Positions 54,348 to 63,712 of a stretch of 64,000 nt of DNA are shown here, in pieces (position 1 is the first letter of the stretch; every line of letters starts with the position of its first letter). Source of the stretch: Sphingobacteriaceae bacterium. GTDB lineage: Bacteria > Bacteroidota > Bacteroidia > B-17B0 > Aurantibacillaceae. The translations under genes were made by a program, and so were the position numbers. The stretch lies in assembly GCA_016715905.1 (NCBI GenBank), contig JADJXI010000020.1, positions 248,001 through 312,000 on the forward strand, given 5' to 3'. The notes beneath the pieces were generated by a model. The model searched no databases. It was given only the letters and a program-made list of their open reading frames with translations, and was not told the DNA's origin.

Positions 54348-55982
54348 TTATTTTAAGTATTGATTCAGTGATTCACTGAAAGTAGCACTTGGGCTATTCA
54401 CTTTAATCAATTCACAAATGGTAGGAGCAATTTGTGTGATATCTATGTATCCTGTATAATTTCCATTTTTTATTCCTTTACCATAAAACAATACGGGTAC
54501 GTGTGTATCGTAATTATAACCCGTGCCATGTGTGGTTCCTTTTGAAGGATGATCCATCCATCCGGGTTGATAAGTAAATGCTACATTCCCGCTTCGCTTA
54601 TGGTTGTAACCATTGCTTAATAAGGCTAGCATTTTGTTTTTTACTGCTTCAGTGTTTTTTAATCTGGCTGACGAATATGCTTCTGCAATTCCATTTAAAC
54701 CGATTATATAATTGCTGATTTTATTTTCAATTTCATCTTTATTGATTTTCAATTCTTTTAGTTTAACCTCTTTCAAGAAAATTTGTTCATTACTTACATT
54801 TTCAATTATCGTGCTGTCTCCATAATTTTCATGACAAAAATTTAGAATTTGCTTATGAATAAGGTCGGAATTAATGTTTCCTGCGGGAATTTTATTATTA
54901 ATTAAATGAGCAGGAACATCAGAAGCGCCATGATCAGCTGTAAGAAAAAGGGTGTAATTATCTTTGCCTACATTTTTATCTAAATAATCAATAATTTGTT
55001 CCAAGTCTTTATCAAGTCGAAGATAGGTGTCTTCCACTTCTATCGAGCGGGGACCGAAAGCATGTGCAATAATATCCGTACAGGAGAAACTCACGCTAAA
55101 AAAATCGGTGTAATCATCTTTCCCCAATCCTTCGTTTTGAAGGCAAGCTAAGGCCAGGTCTTTTGTTAAGCTGTTTCCAAAAGGAGTTGATTTAATTACA
55201 CCCCATTTTTTTTCCGTGATAAAGTCTTTTAAGGGATAAGGAAAAACCGGTTTTTCACTTCCCGGAAATGGATTTTCATATTCATTATCGTCGGCTAATG
55301 AATTGGTATAAGATCCTATTGGATAAAGAGTAGACCAAATGCCATTTAAATAATTTTGCGTTAATTTTTTTTCATTAAATTCATTCAGCCAGGTTGGTAA
55401 TTGTTGCATATAAAAATCTGAACTTATAAAATCAGCGCTTGCATCATCAAACCAAAAAGCTCCGTCAGCAGCGTGACCGGCAGGTAAAACGGCACTTCGG
55501 TCTTTAATAGAAACCGCAAATACTTTTGATTTGGTGTTGCTTAATTTCATTTCGTCACCAATTGTAGTGCTCAATTGATTGCGTGGTGATTTTTTACCAT
55601 TTTTACTTTTGGTACCAATACTTTTTGCCTGATCGTCCTGAACGCAATAAATCATTTTACCACTTTGTTTTTCGAACCATTCATTAGCAATAATGCCGTG
55701 ATATTTTGGTGTGGTACCGGTAAATATAGAACTATGACCTGGCCCTGTAAAAGTTGGAATGTAATTGAAGTGGGCGTTTTTAAAATAAAACCCATTGTTT
55801 ACTAATTTTTTAAATCCGCCGTTTCCAAATCTATCCCAGTATCTGTAAATAAAATCATTACGCATTTGATCAACTACAATGGCAACAATTAGTTTAGGTT
55901 TACTTTCCGCGTTAGCGGGTTTGTTTTGAGAAAAGCCGGCAATTGCTATGATTTGAATTAGAAGAAAAATTATTTTATTCAT
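54348..55982 (-). CDS. PafA-like alkaline phosphatase family protein
   Basis: A 544-residue exported phosphatase. Signal peptide (about 1-18), then metal ligand Asp in VAIVVDQMRNDF, the nucleophile Thr in PTFTGPGHSS, the Lys and Arg of SIKDRSAV that mark the PafA type of monoesterase, and FLTADHGASDVP plus GTTHGTGYNYDTHVP near the C-terminus with the remaining metal ligands. It would release phosphate from monoesters in the periplasm; no PHO-type promoter element was recognised. Confidence 0.88.
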   Translation of the reverse strand: MNKIIFLLIQIIAIAGFSQNKPANAESKPKLIVAIVVDQMRNDFIYRYWDRFGNGGFKKLVNNGFYFKNAHFNYIPTFTGPGHSSIFTGTTPKYHGIIANEWFEKQSGKMIYCVQDDQAKSIGTKSKNGKKSPRNQLSTTIGDEMKLSNTKSKVFAVSIKDRSAVLPAGHAADGAFWFDDASADFISSDFYMQQLPTWLNEFNEKKLTQNYLNGIWSTLYPIGSYTNSLADDNEYENPFPGSEKPVFPYPLKDFITEKKWGVIKSTPFGNSLTKDLALACLQNEGLGKDDYTDFFSVSFSCTDIIAHAFGPRSIEVEDTYLRLDKDLEQIIDYLDKNVGKDNYTLFLTADHGASDVPAHLINNKIPAGNINSDLIHKQILNFCHENYGDSTIIENVSNEQIFLKEVKLKELKINKDEIENKISNYIIGLNGIAEAYSSARLKNTEAVKNKMLALLSNGYNHKRSGNVAFTYQPGWMDHPSKGTTHGTGYNYDTHVPVLFYGKGIKNGNYTGYIDITQIAPTICELIKVNSPSATFSESLNQYLK

Positions 55983-55986
55983 CAGG

Positions 55987-57876
55987 TTAATCTAAGGTTT
56001 GAAATACGGAATTATTACTTTTAAATTCTGGCACTAAATCTTTCATGTTTTGAACTATTAAAACATTATTTTGAGTTTTGAACGATTCAATCAATTGTTC
56101 AATTATTTTTTTTACGGTTTCATATTCGTATTCTCTAACTTTGCCAATTAATATCTGCGGATGATGCGTGGGCAATGTGTTTTCACTATCTGCAAGTAAT
56201 TCTTCAAATAACTTTTCTCCGGGTCGGAGTCCTGTAAATTCAATTTTAATATCTTTTCCTTCTTTCAGGCCGGACAGCAGTATCATTTTCTTGGCTAATT
56301 CCAGAATTTTGACGGATTTGCCCATGTTGAAAACGTAAATTTCTCCTCCTTTACCCATTACTGCGGCTTCCAATACCAATTGACTAGCTTCCGGTATAGT
56401 CATAAAGTATCGCGTGATTTCGGGGTGAGTTATGGTAACAGGGCCTCCTGCTTCAATTTGTTTTTTAAATCTGGGAATAACAGAACCGTTAGAGCCCAAA
56501 ACATTACCGAATCGGGTGGTAATAAATTTTGTGTTAGAATGCTTACCTAAACTCTGAATATAAATTTCTGCAATTCGTTTACTGGCGCCCATTACACTGG
56601 TTGGATTAACAGCTTTATCTGTACTTACCATTACAAATCTTTCAACCTGATTCTCATTAGCTAAGTCAGCGCAATTTTTCGTTCCCAAAATATTAGTTAA
56701 TATAGATTCTGATGGATTATTTTCCATCATAGGAACGTGCTTGTATGCGGCAGCATGAAATACAATATTGGGTTTAAAAGTTACAAATACATTCTGCAAT
56801 CTCTCTTTATTTCTTACATCAGCAATTACAACTTCACAAGCTAAGTTTTTAAATTGATCATTAAATTCCAATTCCAGTTCATGCAACGGACTCTCAGCCT
56901 GATCTAACAAAAAAAGTTTTTTTGGTTTGAATTTAGCGCATTGTCTTGCTAATTCACTTCCTATACTTCCCGCTGCGCCGGTAATTAAAATTATCTTATC
57001 ATTTATTTGTTTAGCTATGATTTCATTGTCCAGTTTAATGGGTTCGCGCTCGAGTAAATCAACAATGTTTATGCTTTTAATTTGATTAAAGCTTAATTCA
57101 CCGTTAATCCATTTTGTGGGAGGCGGAACGTGAAGTACTTTCACGCCTTCTTGTAAACATAAATCTGTTATTTCGTTTTTTTTAACCGGGTTAAGATTTT
57201 GAATCGAAATAATAACTATTTCAATACTATTTTCTGCAATGAGTTGGGCTATTTGCTTAAGAGGATAAATAAAAACACCTTCCAAACTTCTCCCTAATTT
57301 TTCTTTATCATCGTCTATAAATCCGGCTACTTTGTATTTTATTGCCGCATCGCGATCTAATGTTCTTTTTGTAATAATTCCGGCTTCACCTGCGCCATAA
57401 ATGAGTACATTAATTTTTTCTTTATTGGGATTTTTACTTTCAAAGTATAAGGCTTTAACAGCTAAGCGAGAAGTAATCATTAAAAACAGTGTTACCAATG
57501 CATCAATAATAAGCACCGAAGTAGGTATAAAATATATTCCGGTTATGAAAAATCTGCTGATCAAATTCATAGCCATGATGAGAAAACTTCCGATTAATAC
57601 TACGGCAAAAATGCGCAGGGTGTCTTTTGAACTGGTGTAACGAACCACACCTTTATAAGTTTTGGATAGAAAAAAAGAAATAAAACGAACGCCAAGAACA
57701 ATAACAAAATCATAGGGTAAATTATTTTTATCTTCTGCCGACATGCTGTCTTTTTCAAAATAAAACCGAATAAAAAAAGACAGGCTTAAAGCAAAGGCGC
57801 AGATTAGGGTATCAATAAAAAGTATTGACCACCTTGGTAAATTGTATTGCCAGAATAATTTGAATAAATTATACAT
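55987..57876 (-). CDS. Membrane-bound nucleotide-sugar dehydratase/epimerase (CapD/WbpM/PglF type)
   Basis: A 629-residue enzyme with four N-terminal helices (about residues 15-135), a small Rossmann-like domain (about 145-260, INVLIYGAGEAGIITKR), and a C-terminal short-chain dehydrogenase domain with GAAGSIGSELARQ, ADVRNKERL, HAAAYKHVPMMENNP, STDKAVNPTSVMGASKR. This is a UDP-GlcNAc 4,6-dehydratase-type protein, giving deoxy-amino sugars for surface polysaccharide. It precedes the phosphatase gene by four bases. Confidence 0.9.
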   Translation of the reverse strand: MYNLFKLFWQYNLPRWSILFIDTLICAFALSLSFFIRFYFEKDSMSAEDKNNLPYDFVIVLGVRFISFFLSKTYKGVVRYTSSKDTLRIFAVVLIGSFLIMAMNLISRFFITGIYFIPTSVLIIDALVTLFLMITSRLAVKALYFESKNPNKEKINVLIYGAGEAGIITKRTLDRDAAIKYKVAGFIDDDKEKLGRSLEGVFIYPLKQIAQLIAENSIEIVIISIQNLNPVKKNEITDLCLQEGVKVLHVPPPTKWINGELSFNQIKSINIVDLLEREPIKLDNEIIAKQINDKIILITGAAGSIGSELARQCAKFKPKKLFLLDQAESPLHELELEFNDQFKNLACEVVIADVRNKERLQNVFVTFKPNIVFHAAAYKHVPMMENNPSESILTNILGTKNCADLANENQVERFVMVSTDKAVNPTSVMGASKRIAEIYIQSLGKHSNTKFITTRFGNVLGSNGSVIPRFKKQIEAGGPVTITHPEITRYFMTIPEASQLVLEAAVMGKGGEIYVFNMGKSVKILELAKKMILLSGLKEGKDIKIEFTGLRPGEKLFEELLADSENTLPTHHPQILIGKVREYEYETVKKIIEQLIESFKTQNNVLIVQNMKDLVPEFKSNNSVFQTLD

Positions 57877-57890
57877 TCAATGTAAAATTA

Positions 57891-58616
57891 CTATTTTTTA
57901 TCCGGTTGTGAAGGGTGTTGGGTTGATGATTTCACCGCTTCAATAGGTGGGCTGAGTTTTATGGGACTTAAGGTTCTTACCTCAGCGGCTGCAATTTCGC
58001 AGGCCGTACAAATTTCTTTGAATTTGAGTTTCATATTGCATTCGATTGGAACCAGAAATATTTTCTTTTTTGTGCTATCCGGCATAGTAAATTCCATTTC
58101 GGTGGCCATGGTTCTGGGACCTTCAAAAGTGAATGGGTCCTTAAAATGATCCTCCAAATGAATATCTTTTAAATGAATTTTTTTACCAAATACCACTGTG
58201 TACAATTCAAAAATAGCTCGGCTTATTCGGATGTAAATAAGATTGGTATCATTGTCGTAATTTATTTTAACATCTCCTACCACATCTGTTTTATAATTAA
58301 ACGGACCAACATTAACGTGAGCAACACAAGTAAATGAACTGCTGTCGGGCCTGATGTTAATTTTTGCATCTTTTATTGTCCAATGATACTGGCCTTTAAT
58401 GAGCATGATTTCATAATCACTGCTTCCCTTAATGTCGCCAATAGCAGTAAGTACTTTGTTGATGCTTTCTTCATGAAGCACACACACAAAATCATTTAGG
58501 TCCTGTTTTTTTTCTTTTTTCGCACTAGTGTATTTGCGAGGTTGAATAGTAGGGGTTTTTTGACCAAATGTGATTTGATAAATAAAAAGTAAAGCGAATA
58601 ACTGAATAAAACGCAT
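57891..58616 (-). CDS. Secreted protein of unknown function
   Basis: A 241-residue exported protein: signal peptide MRFIQLFALLFIYQITFGQ, a Lys-rich stretch, then a body of alternating beta strands (ESINKVLTAIGDIKGSSDYE, GQYHWTIKDAKINIRPDSSS, VGPFNYKTDVVGDVKINYD). A CxxC (CTAC) lies near residue 206, and the tail is Pro/Ser-rich. I do not recognise the family. It sits between the pirin gene (eight bases upstream) and the dehydratase gene (14 bases downstream) on the same strand. Confidence 0.65.
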   Translation of the reverse strand: MRFIQLFALLFIYQITFGQKTPTIQPRKYTSAKKEKKQDLNDFVCVLHEESINKVLTAIGDIKGSSDYEIMLIKGQYHWTIKDAKINIRPDSSSFTCVAHVNVGPFNYKTDVVGDVKINYDNDTNLIYIRISRAIFELYTVVFGKKIHLKDIHLEDHFKDPFTFEGPRTMATEMEFTMPDSTKKKIFLVPIECNMKLKFKEICTACEIAAAEVRTLSPIKLSPPIEAVKSSTQHPSQPDKK

Positions 58617-58623
58617 GATGTGT

Positions 58624-59766
58624 TTACGATTCTTTTATTTCTTCTTTACCGTCAGCGTGCTTGGCAAAACGTTTTAATGTTTTAGGATGCACCTGATCGT
58701 ATCTTGGCCAGGGCCAGCCACCAAATTGTGTAGCGTGATAATCTTCAAAAGCGCGATTTATTTCTTCTTTGGTGTTCATCACAAAAGGACCGTATTGTAT
58801 AACCGGTTCCTGTATTGGCTTTCCTTGCAAAATAAGTATACTGGTTTCGTGATTTCCGTTAATTATTTCAACATCAAATTCGGGTTTTAACTCAACACAG
58901 TGATACTTGGTTAATTTTTTTCCATTCAACGAAAGTATTTCGCCTTCGTAAAAGTATAAGGTGCGGTTAATACCCACAGAGGCTTTTGGTAATGTCCAAA
59001 CCGCATTGCTTTTCATTTTAATATTCCAAATTCCCACTTCATGTGCAGGTTCATTGGCCCAAGAATTAGGTGGTGGATTATTGGCTTTAGTGCCTTGTAA
59101 GTTGCCTGCTATTACTTCTATTTTAGTTTCATTTCCATAGGCATCTTTATAATTAATAACCGGAATGGTTTCTTGCCATAACATTTTAAAATGAGGCTCA
59201 ACCATTTTGTTTTTTTTAGGAAGATTAAGCCAGATCTGAAAAAGTTCCATTGGATTTTCTTTATCTGAATGAATTAGCGGAAACATTTCTGAATGCTGAA
59301 CGCCTTTTCCTGCGGTCATCCATTGTACATCACCGTTACCATAACGCCCTGAAGCACCCATACTATCCGCGTGATCTACTATACCTTCTCTTACTACAGT
59401 TACAGTTTCAAAACCTCGATGAGGATGTCCCGGAAAACCCGGAACTGTTTTACCGTGATACATTCGGAAACCCGATTTAATGATAAAATCATCACCAATA
59501 TGTCGGCCTTGCAAATAGGAAGCTTCGGGCCCCATGTGTTCGTTGCCTTTAGGGAATTTATCTTCATGATGAACGCAGAATAAAAAAGGATCTTGCGTTT
59601 CCCACTGAAAACCCATTTCTTTTATTTTTAATATAGGATCGTTTGCCATAGTGTGATTATCTAATAGTTCGTTATAATTTTTGGACACTCCTTTAATCGG
59701 TGCCATGACAGCTGTAGTGATCAATAGCGAAAGCTGCGATAGAAATCCTCTTCTTTTTAGTTGCAT
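58624..59766 (-). CDS. Pirin family protein with Tat-like N-terminus
   Basis: A 380-residue bicupin. The N-terminal pirin domain carries the metal His/Glu set in GFPGHPHRGFETVTV, DHADSMGASGRYGNGDVQWM and QHSEMF; the second domain (residues 250-330) ends in QYGPFVMNTKEEINRAFEDY, as in YhhW/pirin proteins. Usual pirins of about 290 residues lack the first ~45 residues seen here: KRRGFLSQLSLLITTAVMAP is a twin-arginine-type leader, so this one may be exported. Proven pirin activities include quercetinase; the substrate here is unknown. Confidence 0.88.
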   Translation of the reverse strand: MQLKRRGFLSQLSLLITTAVMAPIKGVSKNYNELLDNHTMANDPILKIKEMGFQWETQDPFLFCVHHEDKFPKGNEHMGPEASYLQGRHIGDDFIIKSGFRMYHGKTVPGFPGHPHRGFETVTVVREGIVDHADSMGASGRYGNGDVQWMTAGKGVQHSEMFPLIHSDKENPMELFQIWLNLPKKNKMVEPHFKMLWQETIPVINYKDAYGNETKIEVIAGNLQGTKANNPPPNSWANEPAHEVGIWNIKMKSNAVWTLPKASVGINRTLYFYEGEILSLNGKKLTKYHCVELKPEFDVEIINGNHETSILILQGKPIQEPVIQYGPFVMNTKEEINRAFEDYHATQFGGWPWPRYDQVHPKTLKRFAKHADGKEEIKES

Positions 59767-59857
59767 GTTAGATTAAATAGTTTTACTAAGATAACTAATG
59801 AAAAAACAAGTATTATCTTTTTTAAAGATTTAACAATTATCTAATAAGACTGGTAAA

Positions 59858-61234
59858 TTAATCTGTTTCTCTTAATCTGGCTTTTTCATAATCAGGATGA
59901 TCCAAATATTTTTCTCTACCCGGATTTTCTTCTATTCTGAAAAAAGCATCCCAATATGCTTCTTTAGTCATGCTGTCGAAATGAATAATGTTCCATTTAG
60001 CTTGCATGCTTTGAAATAAATTCAGAATAAGAAAAAAGAGAATTAAACTAATTGAAATAAGTTTTGCTCCTTTTTGAAAAGCGTGCATTTTCGAAATAAA
60101 CATACAAAACGGAAAAATTAAAAATGGATAAATCTCAATTAAAGCTCTTTGTCCGAAAGAACCGCCATACCACCAACACCACCAAGAGAACACAACATAT
60201 ATGTAAATGCCGGTAATTAATAAAATAGGATAGAATAGGGATTTGCCATTTTTATAGAGCACATAAAATCCACCTAGCGCAAAAAATAACATTGGAGTAT
60301 ATATTAACCAGCCCTTTCTGAAACTAAATAGTCCGTTTATTATTTCCGGATTAGCAAAATAAAAGGGTTCGCCTATGTACGAGTTAAAAAAGTAGTGCCC
60401 GGTTTGCTTTTTCCAATAAAGTAATTGAGGTAAAAAAACTAATATGCCCATAAAAGCTATAAGTGCTAACTTTTCTTTATGAAGCCAAAACCTTTTGAGT
60501 TTAAGTTGAATACTTTCTTTTGCAGAGTGCGAAAAAAGTAAAAAGAATAGAACAAAAATAATATTGATGGGACGAATTAATGTTAAAAGGCCTATGGTTA
60601 ACCCAATGAGTAGTGCATATTTGAAAGTTGGACTACGGTGCCATTGAAGACAAAAGTAAATAAATGCCGATGCAATTCCGAAATCTGTAATGTGTGTCAT
60701 ACCTGCTCCTATGGTGGTATAATAAAAAACATTAGTTCCAAAAATGAAAACGAAAATAGCTATACCCGTTTCTTTTTCCGAAAAAAATTGAATCAGACTT
60801 TTGTACAAATAAATTAATCCTACTAACAACCAAAATAGGGAGGAGAATTGTATGGCGATTTGATAAGGAGTGGAATAACCGGTCATAGGATAACCGAGTA
60901 ATTTTGCAAAATAGTGCCCGGTTATAAAAAAGGGAAGATAAGTAATACTCATTCCCATGGTTGACTTTATAACATAATTCCGTTGCGGAGTTACATGCGG
61001 GTATGAAAATAATTTGTAATAATGTTTGTATTCCGGTTTATGTATAAAGTTTAAACTTAAATCATGAAAATAAAAATGTGCCGGTAAATAACTGTAGTAA
61101 AAACCTACATCATGATCCAACACATCATTTTTCTGCCAACGAGAATGATTAATATTTACCCAACTAATGATGGTAAACACTAAGACGATTAATATTTTTA
61201 AACGTCCAAAATTTAGTATAGACGAAAGGTTCAA
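59858..61234 (-). CDS. Polytopic membrane protein, GT-C glycosyltransferase-like
   Basis: A 458-residue protein with about ten to eleven hydrophobic helices. After the first helix comes a periplasmic loop with DHDVGFYYSYLPA, an acidic start often seen in GT-C (PMT/ArnT-like) enzymes, followed by alternating loops (TTIGAGMTHITDFGIASAFI) and the WWCWWYGGSFGQRALIEIYP segment near residue 357. I infer a lipid-linked-sugar glycosyltransferase, but no defined family was recognised. It overlaps the aldehyde dehydrogenase gene by four bases. Confidence 0.65.
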   Translation of the reverse strand: MNLSSILNFGRLKILIVLVFTIISWVNINHSRWQKNDVLDHDVGFYYSYLPAHFYFHDLSLNFIHKPEYKHYYKLFSYPHVTPQRNYVIKSTMGMSITYLPFFITGHYFAKLLGYPMTGYSTPYQIAIQFSSLFWLLVGLIYLYKSLIQFFSEKETGIAIFVFIFGTNVFYYTTIGAGMTHITDFGIASAFIYFCLQWHRSPTFKYALLIGLTIGLLTLIRPINIIFVLFFLLFSHSAKESIQLKLKRFWLHKEKLALIAFMGILVFLPQLLYWKKQTGHYFFNSYIGEPFYFANPEIINGLFSFRKGWLIYTPMLFFALGGFYVLYKNGKSLFYPILLITGIYIYVVFSWWCWWYGGSFGQRALIEIYPFLIFPFCMFISKMHAFQKGAKLISISLILFFLILNLFQSMQAKWNIIHFDSMTKEAYWDAFFRIEENPGREKYLDHPDYEKARLRETD

Positions 61235-62679
61235 AGATTTAAATAAGCTGCAAGACCATGTAGTCCGCCTTCTCTGCCAAATCCACTTTCCTTGTATCCG
61301 CCAAATGGAGAGCTTGGATCAAATTTATTATAGGTGTTAGCCCAAACCACACCGGCTTTTAATTGATTGGTGAGATTAAATATTTTAGAACCTTTGTCGG
61401 TCCAAACTCCGGCACTTAATCCGTATGGGATATTGTTTGCTTTTTCAATTACTTCTTCAATTGTTCTGAATGTTTGAATAGTCAACACGGGTCCGAAAAT
61501 TTCTTCCTGAACAACCCGGTTGCTTTGTGAAGCTCCAATAAAAAGTGTTGGCTTGCAAAAAAATCCTTTGTTGGGAACAGTACAAGATGATTGAAACAAT
61601 TCCAATCCTTCATCCAAACCAATTTTAAGGTATGATTTAATTTTATCCAACTGTTCTTTACTGTTAATGGCCCCAATGTCAGTATTTTTGTCTAAAGGAT
61701 CTCCAACAATCAAGGTGTCCATTCTTGATTTTAATTTAGAAATCACTTCTTCTGCCACATTCTCCTGTACAAATAAACGAGATCCGGCGCAACAAACGTG
61801 ACCTTGGTTAAAAAATATACCATTTACAATTCCTTCAACGGCTTGGTTAATGGGCGCGTCGTCAAAAACAATATTGGCAGCTTTTCCGCCCAACTCCAAA
61901 GTGGCCTTTTTGGAAGTTCCTGATATGGTTTTTTGAATTATTTTCCCCACATCAGTGCTACCGGTAAATGCTATTTTATCCACGTTAGGATGATTAACCA
62001 TTGCGGCACCGGTATTACCAAATCCGGTTATGATATTTACTACTCCCGGAGGTAATCCGCTTTCTTCTATAATCTCTGCAAGTTTTAATGCAGTGAGAGG
62101 AGTTGATTCGGCTGGTTTTAAAACCAAAGTATTTCCGGCTGCTAAAGCTGGAGCAATTTTCCAGGCCGCCATTAATAATGGAAAATTCCAAGGAATAATT
62201 TGTGCAGCAACGCCAATTGATTTTGGTTTTTTGCCCGGAAATGCATAATCCAACTTATCGGCCCAGCCGGCGTAATAGAAAAAATGATTGGCTGCAGTGG
62301 GGATATCAAAATCTCTGCTTTCGCGAATAGGTTTGCCTCCATTCATACTTTCAATAACAGCTAATTCACGCGATCTCTCTTGAATAATTCTGGCTATTCG
62401 GTAAATATATTTTCCGCGATCTGCTCCCGACATTTTTTTCCAAACTGTGTCGTAAGCTTTTCGAGCGGCTGCCACTGCAAGATGTACATCCTTCTCATTG
62501 GCCTCGGCTACGCTACTTATTTTTTCTTCGGTTGCGGGATTAATAGTGTCGTAATATTTGCCACTTGATGGTTTCACCCATTTGCCATTAATAAATAAAT
62601 CATAACGATTTTTTATTTGAATATGTTCTTTGGATTCAGGGGCAGGGGCGTAGGCCCAGTTAAAATCTTGACTTGTCAT
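61231..62679 (-). CDS. Aldehyde dehydrogenase family protein
   Basis: A 482-residue NAD(P)+-dependent dehydrogenase. Motifs: IPWNFPLLMAAWKIAPALAA, the NAD-binding FTGSTDVGK, catalytic Glu in LELGGKAANIVFDD, the nucleophile Cys in NQGHVCCAGSR, and EEIFGPVL. The closest general type is betaine-aldehyde/succinate-semialdehyde-like enzymes; the substrate is not clear. It lies between deoC and the GT-C-like gene. With DeoC producing acetaldehyde plus glyceraldehyde 3-phosphate from deoxyribose phosphate, oxidation of acetaldehyde is one plausible job. Confidence 0.9.
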   Translation of the reverse strand: MTSQDFNWAYAPAPESKEHIQIKNRYDLFINGKWVKPSSGKYYDTINPATEEKISSVAEANEKDVHLAVAAARKAYDTVWKKMSGADRGKYIYRIARIIQERSRELAVIESMNGGKPIRESRDFDIPTAANHFFYYAGWADKLDYAFPGKKPKSIGVAAQIIPWNFPLLMAAWKIAPALAAGNTLVLKPAESTPLTALKLAEIIEESGLPPGVVNIITGFGNTGAAMVNHPNVDKIAFTGSTDVGKIIQKTISGTSKKATLELGGKAANIVFDDAPINQAVEGIVNGIFFNQGHVCCAGSRLFVQENVAEEVISKLKSRMDTLIVGDPLDKNTDIGAINSKEQLDKIKSYLKIGLDEGLELFQSSCTVPNKGFFCKPTLFIGASQSNRVVQEEIFGPVLTIQTFRTIEEVIEKANNIPYGLSAGVWTDKGSKIFNLTNQLKAGVVWANTYNKFDPSSPFGGYKESGFGREGGLHGLAAYLNL

Positions 62680-62704
62680 GCTGAGTTTTAAATTTCAAAT
62701 GCTA

Positions 62705-63607
62705 TTAATCAATGCTTATGTAATCTTTACTATAGTAAACTCCGTATTTTTCTTTACCTAGCTGTAATAATATATCGTTGGCTAATGAACTAGCTCCAAA
62801 GCGAAACCATTGGTTAGTCATCCACTTTGGTCCTAAAGTTTCATACAGCATAACCAAATATTGCAGTGCGTTTTTTGCAGTTGAGATTCCACCCGCTGGT
62901 TTCATGCCAACCATTTTTCCGGTTTTCAAATAATGATCCTTAATAGCTTCCAGCATCACCAAAGTTACGGGCATGGTAGCTGCAGGTTGAATTTTACCGG
63001 TGGAAGTTTTTATAAAATCTGCACCGGCATGTATGGCAATGTCACTGGCTTTTCTAATATTATCAAGCGTGCTTAATTCTCCGGTTTCTAATATTACTTT
63101 TAATCGGGCAGAGCCACAGGCCTCTTTTATTGCGCTTATTTCATCTCCAACAAAATCATAATTTCCTTTTAAAAACTCTCCTCGGCTTATCACCATGTCC
63201 ACTTCATCAGCTCCCTCAGCCACGGCATATTTTGTATCGGCAATTTTAATTTCAGGTGTTGAGTTTCCACTAGGGAAAGCGGTAGCAACCGATGCCACTT
63301 TAACCGGACTATTTTTTAAAATTAATTTTGCGGTTTTAACATGAGTGGGATAAACGCATACGGCCGCAACGGGGGGCAAATCAGGAATGGTTTCAAATAA
63401 ATGTAAAGCTTTCTGACACATTTGTTTCACTTTACCTTCCGTATCTTTTCCTTCTAAGGTGGTTAAGTCAATCATGTTCAGAGCAAGTTTTAATCCGGAA
63501 AGCTTAGTGTCCTTTTTAAGACTTCTGCAATTGAAGCGTGCCACACGTTCCTCAATTCCCACCTGATCAATAGCAGGACTTTTATCAATATATGAATTTG
63601 TTTTAAT
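62705..63607 (-). CDS. deoC: Deoxyribose-phosphate aldolase with apparent ATT start
   Basis: A class I aldolase splitting 2-deoxyribose 5-phosphate into acetaldehyde and glyceraldehyde 3-phosphate. The Schiff-base Lys is in ADFIKTSTGK, the second Lys in VGMKPAGGIS, and the Asp in ADEVDMVI. The only common start codon in frame is a GTG at 63562, but the frame continues upstream to 63613 as a family-like N-terminus (SYIDKSPAIDQVGIEERVAR). No ATG/GTG/TTG lies there, only ATC, ATA, ATT directly after a stop codon. I place the start at the ATT at 63607 (300 residues); GTG 63562 (285 residues) is the alternative. Confidence 0.9.
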   Translation of the reverse strand: MKTNSYIDKSPAIDQVGIEERVARFNCRSLKKDTKLSGLKLALNMIDLTTLEGKDTEGKVKQMCQKALHLFETIPDLPPVAAVCVYPTHVKTAKLILKNSPVKVASVATAFPSGNSTPEIKIADTKYAVAEGADEVDMVISRGEFLKGNYDFVGDEISAIKEACGSARLKVILETGELSTLDNIRKASDIAIHAGADFIKTSTGKIQPAATMPVTLVMLEAIKDHYLKTGKMVGMKPAGGISTAKNALQYLVMLYETLGPKWMTNQWFRFGASSLANDILLQLGKEKYGVYYSKDYISID

Positions 63608-63712
63608 TATGATTTAAAGATACTTAAAATAGTGAAATCGAAAATAGACTACTTTAAGTTTTTTTAGTAATTGTTAGGCTCCCATCTTTTAAATTAAGCT
63701 TACATTTAAACA

